From positions 1 through 11,081 of the forward strand of contig NZ_LSJM01000334.1 of assembly GCF_001557215.1 (NCBI RefSeq): a stretch of DNA of 11,081 nucleotides, given 5' to 3'. Below the pieces are notes generated by a model. It did no database searches. It was not told the origin of the DNA and saw only the letters and a list, made by a program, of their open reading frames with translations. The first letter of the stretch is position 1, and every line of letters starts with the position of its first letter. Shown piece after piece: positions 5,032 through 11,081 of this stretch. Source of the stretch: Sphingomonas sp. CCH9-E2. Its GTDB lineage: Bacteria; Pseudomonadota; Alphaproteobacteria; Sphingomonadales; Sphingomonadaceae. Both the position numbers and the translations under genes were made by a program.

Positions 5032-7947
5032 ATGGCATTGTTCTCGCGCGTTAGGCCGCTCGCCCTTCCCTTCCTGCTGATCGCTGCGGCGCTGCCCGCG
5101 CTCGGCCAGTCCAGCGCCCCTGCGGCCCGGACCGCCCCCGCGCCCACCCCGGCGCCGGTTACGGTCGACAAGACGCCCTGGCTCTACCAGGGCAGCGACA
5201 TTGTCCACGACCCCGAATGGCGCTTCGGGACGTTGCCCAACGGCCTGCGCTATGCGGTGCGCAAGAATGGCGTCCCCCCCGGTCAGGTCGCGGTGCGGCT
5301 GCACATCGCGGTAGGCTCTTTGATGGAGCAGGACAGCGAAAAGGGCTTTGCCCACCTGCTCGAACACCTATCCTTCCGCGGTTCGTCCAAAGTCCCTGAC
5401 GGCGAATCGAAGCGCGTGTGGCAGCGGCTCGGCGTCACCTTCGGTTCGGACAGCAACGCCAGCACCACGCCGGTTTCGACCACCTACAAGCTCGACCTGC
5501 CCAATGCGACCGAGGCGAGCCTGGATCAGTCGATGATGATCCTCGCAGACATGATGGCGGCGCCCAATATCACCACCGAATCGCTGACGCTGGAACGTCC
5601 TGTCGTGCTGGCCGAACAGCGCGAGGCGCTGGGGCCGGAGGAGCGGTTCGACGATCTGCGCCGCCGCCTGTTGTTCGCGGGACAGCGCTTTGCCGACCGT
5701 CCGGTGATCGGCACAGTGCAGACCCTGACCGGCGCCACCGCCGATACGGTCCGCGCATTTCACCAGCGCTGGTATCGCCCCGAACGCGCCACATTGGTGA
5801 TTGTCGGCGACCTCGATCCCGCGCTGTTCGAGGCACAGATCGCCAAGCATTTCGCGGCATGGCAGGGGGTCGGCCCCAATCCCGCCAACCCCGATTTCGG
5901 CCAGCCCAGCGACGCGCATCCCAAGAGCGCGGCGCTGGTCGAACCGACCCTGCCCCCCGTTGTCGTGCTCGCCACGCTGCGCCCCTGGACGGTGTTCGCG
6001 GATACGGTGAAGTTCAATCAGGAGCGCTGGGTCGATTTCGTCGCGGTGCGGATCATCAACCGCCGGCTCGAACGCCGCGCACGTGCCGGATCGAGCTATC
6101 TTCAGGCCAGCGCCGATCTGTCCGATGCGGTGCGCTCGGCCAACATCACCACGATCCAGGTGATTCCGATCGGCGAGGATTGGGAAAAGGCGCTCAAGGA
6201 AGTGCGCGGCGTTGTTACCGATGCGCTTGCCAGCGCCCCGACTCAGGCCGAGATCGACCGTGAGGTCAACGAAATCGCCTCGGAAATGCGCAACCAGATC
6301 GATACCGCGCGCGTGACCGCCGGATCGATCCGCGCCGACACGCTGGTCGCGGCGGTCGACATTAACGAGGTGACGACCAGCGAACAGGGCAGCCTGGGCA
6401 TCTTCCAGGGTGCGATCGACGCGAAGATGTTCACGCCCGAACGCGTGCTGGCATCGACCCAGCGCGTGCTGCAGGGGGTCGCCACGCGTGCGATCATCAA
6501 CACGCGCGTTGCCGATCCCAATATCCAGGCCAAGCTGACCGCCGCGCTGCAGGCCGACGTCTCGGGCCTCGCCGGCGCGCGCGCCGCGCTCGGCAATGTA
6601 AGCTTTGCGTCGCTGCCCAAGCTCGGCACGCCCGGCACGGTCGCGGCGCGATCGATCGCCGTCGCCGATCCGAAAATCGAACAGGTACGCTATTCCAATG
6701 GCGTCACCGGCCTGTTCTTCCAGAATCCGGGCGAGGTCGGCCGCGTCTATGTGTCGGTCCGCTTCGGCCGGGGGATGCAGGCATTGCCGTCCAACCGCCA
6801 GACCCCGGCCTGGGCCGCCAACCTTGCCCTGCTCGAAAGCGGGATCGGCAATTTGGGGCAGGAGGAGATCGATCAGATCACCGGCGACCGCCGCATCACC
6901 ATGCGGTTCGGCGTGGGCGACGATGCCTTCGTCATTGCCGGCCAAACCTCGCCCGCCGACCTTGCCGACCAGCTGCGCCTGATCGCGACCAAGCTCGAGG
7001 TGCCGGGTTGGGACCCCAAACCGATCGCGCGGGCGCGGGCGCTCGCCATTGCCGGCAATGCCGCGCGCCGGGCCTCGCCCGACGCGGTGATCGGCGACAG
7101 CCTCGAAGCGCTGCTCCATGCCGGCGACCCGCGCTGGCAAACCCCCGAACTGCCCGAAATCCAGAAGCTCAACGCCAAGGATTTCCGCGCCTTCTGGGAA
7201 CCGTTGCTCGCCAGCGGACCGATCGAGGTACAGGTATTCGGCGATATCGACGTCGACAAGGCGATCGAAGCGGTGCGCACCACCTTCGGCGCGATGAAGC
7301 CGCGTCGCGCGTCGCGCATTCTGTCGGCGGCGGTGCGCTTCCCGGCGCATGTCGCAAGCCCAGTGGTACTGCGCCACACCGGCGAGCCCGATCAGGCAGC
7401 TGCCGTCATCGCATGGCAAGCCGGCGGCGGCGCGGCGAATATTGCCGAGGGCCGCAAGCTCGAAATCCTCGCCGCCGTCATGCGCGACCGCATCCTCGAC
7501 CGCATCCGCTCGACCGAGGGGGTCAGCTATTCGCCGACGGTGATCAGCCAATGGCCGGTCGGTCAGCCCAATGGCGGACGCGTGGTCGCGCTGACCCTGT
7601 TGCCGCCCGACAAGACCGACCTGTTCCTCCGCGTCGCGCGCGAGATTGCCGCGGACCTGATCGCCAAGCCGATCGAGCTCGACGAATTGCGCCGTTCGCT
7701 GGTGCCGACGCTGCAGATGGTCTCCCGCCGGTCGAGCGGCAATCCGTTCTGGATGCAGCAGACCGAAGGCGGCACCACCGATCCGCGCCGCCTCGCCGCG
7801 GTCGACACGCTCGGCCCCGATTACGGCCGCACCGGACCGGAAGAGCTTCAGGCGCTGGCCGCCAAATATCTCGCGCCGGGCAAGGACTGGTCGATGGTGG
7901 TCCTGCCGGAAGCAAAAGCGGCAACGCCGACGGCGGGAGGGCGATAG
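5032..7947 (+). CDS. Secreted M16 family zinc metallopeptidase, PqqL/FusC-like two-domain form
   Basis: A 971-residue protein with two M16 halves, like bacterial PqqL/FusC-type peptidases of about 900-950 residues. The start MALFSRVRPLALPFLLIAAA, ending PALG before Gln26, is a Sec signal peptide, followed by an Ala/Pro linker to about 45. The first half opens WRFGTLPNGLRYAV and carries the inverted zinc motif HLLEH at 108-112 (His108, His112, catalytic Glu111). The third ligand is probably Glu195 in RPVVLAEQRE. WYRPERATLVIVGD near 240-256 is the conserved segment closing the first domain. The second half starts near 548 (KIEQVRYSNGVTGLFF) and lacks HxxEH, as is normal: it helps to clamp substrate. 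These clam-shell enzymes degrade peptides or small unfolded proteins, probably in the periplasm here. FusC, a relative in Pectobacterium, cuts ferredoxin imported by a TonB receptor, so the nearby receptor is suggestive. ATG 5032 has no evident ribosome binding site but is the only start giving a full signal peptide. Confidence 0.95.
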   Translation: MALFSRVRPLALPFLLIAAALPALGQSSAPAARTAPAPTPAPVTVDKTPWLYQGSDIVHDPEWRFGTLPNGLRYAVRKNGVPPGQVAVRLHIAVGSLMEQDSEKGFAHLLEHLSFRGSSKVPDGESKRVWQRLGVTFGSDSNASTTPVSTTYKLDLPNATEASLDQSMMILADMMAAPNITTESLTLERPVVLAEQREALGPEERFDDLRRRLLFAGQRFADRPVIGTVQTLTGATADTVRAFHQRWYRPERATLVIVGDLDPALFEAQIAKHFAAWQGVGPNPANPDFGQPSDAHPKSAALVEPTLPPVVVLATLRPWTVFADTVKFNQERWVDFVAVRIINRRLERRARAGSSYLQASADLSDAVRSANITTIQVIPIGEDWEKALKEVRGVVTDALASAPTQAEIDREVNEIASEMRNQIDTARVTAGSIRADTLVAAVDINEVTTSEQGSLGIFQGAIDAKMFTPERVLASTQRVLQGVATRAIINTRVADPNIQAKLTAALQADVSGLAGARAALGNVSFASLPKLGTPGTVAARSIAVADPKIEQVRYSNGVTGLFFQNPGEVGRVYVSVRFGRGMQALPSNRQTPAWAANLALLESGIGNLGQEEIDQITGDRRITMRFGVGDDAFVIAGQTSPADLADQLRLIATKLEVPGWDPKPIARARALAIAGNAARRASPDAVIGDSLEALLHAGDPRWQTPELPEIQKLNAKDFRAFWEPLLASGPIEVQVFGDIDVDKAIEAVRTTFGAMKPRRASRILSAAVRFPAHVASPVVLRHTGEPDQAAAVIAWQAGGGAANIAEGRKLEILAAVMRDRILDRIRSTEGVSYSPTVISQWPVGQPNGGRVVALTLLPPDKTDLFLRVAREIAADLIAKPIELDELRRSLVPTLQMVSRRSSGNPFWMQQTEGGTTDPRRLAAVDTLGPDYGRTGPEELQALAAKYLAPGKDWSMVVLPEAKAATPTAGGR

Positions 7948-7958
7948 ACTTCCCCCAC

Positions 7959-8040
7959 CGTCGTCCCGGCCTTGAGCCGGGACAGGGCTGTTCTTCATCC
8001 GCGTAAGAAGAAGCCCAGCCCCGGCTCAAGGCCGGCGACG
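7959..8040. repeat. REP-like palindrome doublet forming a long hairpin between convergent genes
   Basis: Two inverted copies of a GC-rich element face each other. The 16-bp arms CCGGCCTTGAGCCGGG (7966-7981) and its exact complement (8020-8035) pair perfectly, and CGTCG (7959-7963) can extend to CGACG (8036-8040). Inside, GGGC (7985-7988) pairs with GCCC (8013-8016) and TTCTTC (7991-7996) with GAAGAA (8007-8012), leaving a loop at 7997-8006. Each arm is also a hairpin by itself: GTCCCGGC-CTTGA-GCCGGGAC (7963-7983, 8-bp stem) and CCGGC-TCAAG-GCCGG (8021-8035). This is the architecture of REP doublets. Lying between the stops of the M16 and acyl-CoA ligase genes, it could stop or buffer transcription in both directions, although no T-run follows. 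Confidence 0.75.
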
Positions 8041-8061
8041 AACACTCAATTCGGTCTGAAA

Positions 8062-9861
8062 CTACCCCTTGTACAAACCATCCAGCCGCTCGCCATAAAC
8101 ACCCTTCAGGATGTGGCGGCGGATCTTCAGGCTCGGGGTCAGCTGCTGGTTTTCGATCGTGAACGGCTCATCTGCCAGGATGAAGCGGCGCACGCGCTCG
8201 ATCACCGATAGATCCTTGTTCACCCGGTCGACCGCGGCGCTGATCGCGGCGCGATAGTCCGGGTTCTCGCGCAGCGCCGTGAGGTCGCATTTGGTCCCCG
8301 TTTTCGCGCAAAACTCCTGCGTCCATTCGGGGTCGGGCACCAGCACCGCGGTCATGTACGGCTTGCGGTCGCCCGCGATCATCGCCTGCATGATTTCGGG
8401 CTGCAGCGTCAGCATGCCCTCTACCTTTTGCGGCGCGACATTGTCGCCCTTGTCGTTGACGATGATGTCCTTCTTGCGGTCCGTAATCTTGATCCGGCCC
8501 TTCTCGTCGATCAGGCCGATGTCGCCGGTATGCAGCCACCCATCCTTGAGCACGCGGGCGGTCTCGGCCTCGTTGCGCCAGTAACCGTGCATCACCAGTT
8601 CACCACGTACAAGGATCTCGCCATCATCGGCGATCTTGACTTCGACACCCTCCAGCGGGGGCCCGACCGTGTCGTGCTTCAGCCCAACCTTGGGCCGGTT
8701 GCAGCTGATCACCGGCGCCGCCTCGGTCTGGCCGTACCCTTGCAGGAAGGTGATGCCGAGGCTTTCGAAGAACACCCCGACCTCCGGGTTGAGCGGCGCG
8801 CCGCCGGAGACCATCGCCTTGATCCGCCCGCCGAACTTCTTCGACAATTTGGGCTTGAGCGTGCGGTCGAGGAACAGGCTCATCGGCAGGTCGAGCAACG
8901 TGTTCCGGCCCGCGGCCTTCTTGCCGCCGATCGAAACCGCGCGGTCGAGCAGATAGTTGGCGAACTTCCCCTGCTTCTCGACCTGTTTGGTGATCCGCGT
9001 GCGCAGCACTTCGAACAGGCGCGGCACGACGACCATCAGCGTCGGGCGCACCTCCTCGATATTCGACGCGAGCTTGTCGAGCCCTTCGGAGTAGTAAATC
9101 TGCGCACCCAGCCCGATCGGGAAATGCTGCCCGCCGGTATGCTCATAGGCGTGGCTCAGCGGCAGGAACGACAGGAACACTTCGTCCTCCCAACCGAAAT
9201 CCTCGCTGATCACGGTGCAGCAACCCTCGACATTGGTGAGGATCGCGCCGTGATGCTGCATCACCCCGCGCGGGGAACCGCCGGTGCCGCTGGTGTAGAT
9301 GATACAGGCAAGGTCCGACCGCTGCATCCGCGCCGCCGCCTGCTCGGCCTCGGCGACGTCGACCGGGTTGGCGGCGATCAGCGCGTTCCAGTCGTGGAAG
9401 TCGATCGCGCCCGGCTGGCTGAGCTTCAGCTCTTCCATCCCGATCACCACATGGCCGACGCTGCCCGCCGTGTGCAGGATCGCGGGAAGCAGCGTCTTGG
9501 CCAGCTTGGCGTCGGACACGATCGTCATCGTCGCGCCCGAATTGTCGATGATATGCTGGTGATCGCGTTCGGTGTTCGTCGTGTAGGTCGGCACGGTGAC
9601 GCCGCCCGCCGCCATGATCGCCAGATCGCTCAGGCACCATTCGGGGCGGTTCTCGCTGACCAGCATCACCCGGTCGCCGGGCTTCAGCCCCAATTTCCTG
9701 AGCGCCGCCGCCAGGCTCGCGACCTTGCGCGCCGACTCGGCCCAGCTGACCGACTGCCATTTTCCGCCCGATTTCGCCCACAGGAACGGCGCATCGCCCT
9801 TTTCCCTTGCGCGGGTGAAGAACATCGAAACCAGATTGTCGAACTTTTCGAGCTTGCGCAT
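8062..9861 (-). CDS. Long-chain acyl-CoA synthetase (AMP-forming)
   Basis: A 599-residue member of the adenylate-forming superfamily, closest in style to the FAA1/FadD15-type long-chain fatty-acid-CoA ligases. Motifs in order: P-loop YTSGTGGSPRGV (189-200), with Arg198 where Lys is usual; FLPLSHAYEH (232-241), typical of long-chain acyl-CoA ligases; VSGGAPL (351-357); YGQTE (376-380); WLHTGD (442-447), whose Asp binds ATP ribose; DRKKDIIV (461-468) hinge region; and SLKIRR near the C terminus with the probable catalytic Lys579. It joins a fatty acid to CoA via an acyl-AMP intermediate, feeding phospholipid synthesis or beta-oxidation; cytosolic or membrane-associated. ATG 9861 is preceded by AGGAG 11 nt upstream (complement of 9873-9877), a long but usable spacing. 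It lies 92 bp downstream of pyrD on the same strand, so read-through from pyrD is possible, with no functional link expected. The gene name fadD is plausible but not assigned, because several paralogues are common. Confidence 0.93.
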   Translation of the reverse strand: MRKLEKFDNLVSMFFTRAREKGDAPFLWAKSGGKWQSVSWAESARKVASLAAALRKLGLKPGDRVMLVSENRPEWCLSDLAIMAAGGVTVPTYTTNTERDHQHIIDNSGATMTIVSDAKLAKTLLPAILHTAGSVGHVVIGMEELKLSQPGAIDFHDWNALIAANPVDVAEAEQAAARMQRSDLACIIYTSGTGGSPRGVMQHHGAILTNVEGCCTVISEDFGWEDEVFLSFLPLSHAYEHTGGQHFPIGLGAQIYYSEGLDKLASNIEEVRPTLMVVVPRLFEVLRTRITKQVEKQGKFANYLLDRAVSIGGKKAAGRNTLLDLPMSLFLDRTLKPKLSKKFGGRIKAMVSGGAPLNPEVGVFFESLGITFLQGYGQTEAAPVISCNRPKVGLKHDTVGPPLEGVEVKIADDGEILVRGELVMHGYWRNEAETARVLKDGWLHTGDIGLIDEKGRIKITDRKKDIIVNDKGDNVAPQKVEGMLTLQPEIMQAMIAGDRKPYMTAVLVPDPEWTQEFCAKTGTKCDLTALRENPDYRAAISAAVDRVNKDLSVIERVRRFILADEPFTIENQQLTPSLKIRRHILKGVYGERLDGLYKG

Positions 9862-9896
9862 CCTGTCCCCAACTCCTGCGGCGCGAGTTCGTGCCC

Positions 9897-9913
9897 GCGC
9901 TCGATCTGAGCGC
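9897..9913 (-). repeat. Small hairpin in the pyrD/acyl-CoA ligase gap
   Basis: GCGCTC-GATCT-GAGCGC gives a 6-bp perfect stem with a 5-nt loop in the 92-bp gap downstream of pyrD. No T-run follows on the transcribed (minus) strand, so it would be at best a weak terminator or an RNA-stabilising stem. A chance origin in GC-rich DNA is quite possible. Confidence 0.3.
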
Positions 9914-9953
9914 AGACCCTAACGCCACCGCCGCCAATCGCAATGCCGCTACG

Positions 9954-10925
9954 TCACAGACGCTTGAGGATGCGCCGCACCAGTCCCGGCCCTTCGAACA
10001 CCAAGGCCGAGTAGATCTGCACCATCGTCGCCCCGGCATCGAGCCGTGCCAGCGCCTCCTCCGGCGAATCGATCCCGCCGACCGCGATCACCGGCAGCGC
10101 GCCATCGGCAATCGCCAGCGCCTCCGCGAGCTTGGCCCGCGCCAGCACCGCGAGCGGGCGGCCCGAAAGCCCACCCGCCTCACGCGCCAGCGGCGAGCGC
10201 AGGCTATCCGGGCGCGAGATCGTGGTATTCCCGACGATCAGCGCATCCAGCCCGGCATCCACCGCCGCGCCGACCACGCCCGCCATGCCGTCGCGGTCGA
10301 GGTCCGGCGCGACCTTCAGAAATAGCGGAACCCGCCGCCCGTCCAGCATCCGCGCCGCACTCGCCGCGCGCAGCAGCTCGTCCAGCGCCGGCCGCGACTG
10401 CAGGTCGCGCAGCCCCGGCGTGTTGGGCGAACTGACGTTGATCGTCACATAATCGGCATGCGGCGCGACCTTGGCCACCCCCAGCGCATAGTCGGCGACG
10501 CGATCATCGCTGTCCTTGTTCGCCCCGACATTGATGCCGAGCAGGCCGGGCCGCTTAGCGCGCTTGACCCGCTCGATTGCCACATCGATCCCGCCATTGT
10601 TGAACCCCATGCGGTTCACCACCGCGCGATCCTCAACCAGCCGGAACAGCCGCGGCTTGGGATTGCCCGCCTGCGGACGCGGCGTCAGCGACCCGATCTC
10701 GACGCTGCCAAAGCCTAGGTTCATCAGCCCGTCGATCGTCTCGCCATCCTTGTCGAGCCCCGCAGCCAGCCCCACCGGGTTAGGAAATTCCACCCCGCCG
10801 ATCGTCACCGGCCGCACCCGCGGGATCGCGCCACCGGGCGCCAGCGCTGCCGCCCGGATCGCCAGCCGGTGCGCCTTCTCGGCATCGAGGGTGAAGATAA
10901 GCGGCTTCAGCAGGTCGTAGAGCAT
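9954..10925 (-). CDS. pyrD: Dihydroorotate dehydrogenase (quinone), class 2
   Basis: A 323-residue FMN enzyme that oxidises dihydroorotate to orotate, the fourth step of pyrimidine synthesis, passing electrons to membrane quinone. The amphipathic N-terminal region (MLYDLLKPLIFTLDAEKAHRLA) is the membrane/quinone tunnel typical of class 2 and absent from class 1. The barrel shows AAGLDKDGE (54-62), NRMGFNNGG (104-112), NVSSPNTPGLR (163-173), FLKVAPD (202-208) with Lys204, VGNTT (231-235), GGLSGRPL (251-258) and AVGGIDSPEEA (281-291). Ser166 matches the class 2 catalytic Ser (Ser175 of E. coli); class 1 enzymes use Cys. The end VQIYSALVFEGPGLVRRI is typical. The ATG at 10925 is chosen because class 2 enzymes begin with this MLYDLLKPL block. 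An in-frame ATG at 10973 would add 16 residues not expected in the family. An Rrf2-family regulator gene diverges from it across a palindrome. Confidence 0.96.
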   Translation of the reverse strand: MLYDLLKPLIFTLDAEKAHRLAIRAAALAPGGAIPRVRPVTIGGVEFPNPVGLAAGLDKDGETIDGLMNLGFGSVEIGSLTPRPQAGNPKPRLFRLVEDRAVVNRMGFNNGGIDVAIERVKRAKRPGLLGINVGANKDSDDRVADYALGVAKVAPHADYVTINVSSPNTPGLRDLQSRPALDELLRAASAARMLDGRRVPLFLKVAPDLDRDGMAGVVGAAVDAGLDALIVGNTTISRPDSLRSPLAREAGGLSGRPLAVLARAKLAEALAIADGALPVIAVGGIDSPEEALARLDAGATMVQIYSALVFEGPGLVRRILKRL

Positions 10926-10979
10926 GACCGCCTGATAGTGCGACGGGTTGACGAACGCTACGCCCAAGCCCATCTGCCC

Positions 10980-11002
10980 AATCGGAACGAATCATTCCGA
11001 TT
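10980..11002. promoter_or_regulatory. 23-bp near-perfect palindrome, likely operator between pyrD and the Rrf2-family gene
   Basis: The left arm AATCGGAA (10980-10987) is the exact complement of TTCCGATT (10995-11002). The inner GA/TC pairs also match, leaving only the 10988/10994 pair mismatched around a central A at 10991. A dyad of this length in a promoter region strongly suggests a dimeric regulator. Rrf2 proteins commonly autoregulate from sites upstream of their own gene, so the divergent regulator is the first candidate. A weak minus-strand promoter overlaps it: TTGCGA (complement of 11013-11018) and AATGAT (complement of 10991-10996) with a 16-bp spacer, so occupancy might also affect pyrD. 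The binding protein is inferred. Confidence 0.6.
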
Positions 11003-11029
11003 TGAGAATTGTTCGCAACGAAGGACCTC

Positions 11030-11081
11030 ATGCGGCTCTCCGCCCAGACCGATTATGCAGTCGTCATGCTCTCCGCCGCCG
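11030..11081 (+). CDS. Rrf2-family transcriptional regulator, first 17 codons only
   Basis: The ATG at 11030 follows AAGGA (11021-11025) by 4 nt and opens a frame reading MRLSAQTDYAVVMLSAA to the right edge. M-R-L-S-x-x-x-D-Y-A-V is the usual N terminus of Rrf2 winged-helix regulators (IscR, NsrR, RirA, SUF-system regulators), where it forms the first DNA-binding helix. In sphingomonads a protein with a similar opening precedes the suf iron-sulfur assembly genes, so this may be the SUF regulator, but the cysteines that would ligate a cluster and the downstream genes are outside the window. Diverges from pyrD and probably reads the palindrome at 10980-11002. Confidence 0.78.
   Translation, partial: MRLSAQTDYAVVMLSAA

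Noticed and set aside
4920..5171. A minus-strand frame ending in a segment like DAVETLRRVPLWRGF, reminiscent of the opening of cyclic-nucleotide-binding regulators
   Set aside because: The similarity stops after about ten residues, the frame overlaps the M16 signal peptide, no start with a ribosome binding site is seen, and no domain follows.
6670..7947. The C-terminal half of the M16 peptidase lacks HxxEH and might look degenerate
   Set aside because: In two-domain M16 peptidases the second half normally lacks the zinc site, so this is not a sign of a broken gene.
5368..7998. An 876-codon open frame on the minus strand, antisense to the M16 gene
   Set aside because: The plus-strand frame has a signal peptide, a zinc motif and full-length family similarity. 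The antisense product is Arg/Gly/Ala-rich with no recognisable domain. Long antisense frames are expected in GC-rich DNA where stop codons are rare.
9262..9294. Arg instead of Lys in the P-loop of the acyl-CoA synthetase (SGTGGSPRG)
   Set aside because: Arg at this place is tolerated in this superfamily, and the other ATP-binding and catalytic residues are intact.
8428..9909. A 493-codon plus-strand frame antisense to the acyl-CoA synthetase
   Set aside because: The minus strand carries all expected adenylate-forming motifs; the plus product is Arg/His/Gly-rich with no domain.

Overview
This looks like chromosomal DNA of a sphingomonad-type alphaproteobacterium (Sphingomonadales or a close relative). 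The DNA is GC-rich with strong GC-rich third-position codon use. It carries a large TonB-dependent receptor of the Xanthomonas/Caulobacter/sphingomonad type, a LacI regulator of the style paired with such receptors, and CCGG-rich intergenic palindromes. The organism call is inferred from protein style, not from a marker gene. I see no rRNA, tRNA, CRISPR array, transposase or phage gene.

Layout. (1) Positions 1-314, minus: the N-terminal part of an exported endonuclease/exonuclease/phosphatase (EEP) family enzyme, running off the left edge. (2) 315-380: a short divergent control region. (3) 381-1391, plus: a LacI-family repressor. (4) 1392-1557: a 166-bp leader holding a large inverted repeat, a perfect 12-bp CG-centred palindrome (likely LacI-family operator) and a strong ribosome binding site. 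(5) 1558-4161, plus: the TonB-dependent receptor. (6) 4158-4898, minus: an aspartyl/asparaginyl beta-hydroxylase-type 2-oxoglutarate/iron oxygenase whose stop codon overlaps that of the receptor. (7) 4899-5031: a divergent gap with an inverted repeat. (8) 5032-7947, plus: a secreted two-domain M16 zinc peptidase (PqqL/FusC-like). (9) 7948-8061: a gap between converging genes filled by a long REP-like hairpin. (10) 8062-9861, minus: a long-chain acyl-CoA synthetase. (11) 9954-10925, minus: pyrD, class 2 dihydroorotate dehydrogenase. (12) 10926-11029: a divergent control region with a 23-bp near-perfect palindrome. (13) 11030 onward, plus: the first 17 codons of an Rrf2-family regulator, running off the right edge.

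How the genes may work together. The left two thirds look like an accessory envelope and uptake region: LacI repressor, outer-membrane TonB receptor, and three flanking enzymes, two with export signals (EEP, M16). The clearest regulatory link is the palindrome between lacI and the receptor. The oxygenase and M16 peptidase may belong to the same physiology, but that rests on proximity only. The right third is housekeeping: pyrimidine synthesis, fatty-acid activation, and the edge of what may be an iron-sulfur regulatory locus.

The most useful leads are the operator candidates around lacI, the 23-bp palindrome at the pyrD/Rrf2 divergence, the REP-like doublet, the His-to-Gln change in the oxygenase, and the receptor plus M16 peptidase pairing, which resembles known TonB-receptor/protease import systems. 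None of these proves a new system; each is stated with its limits.
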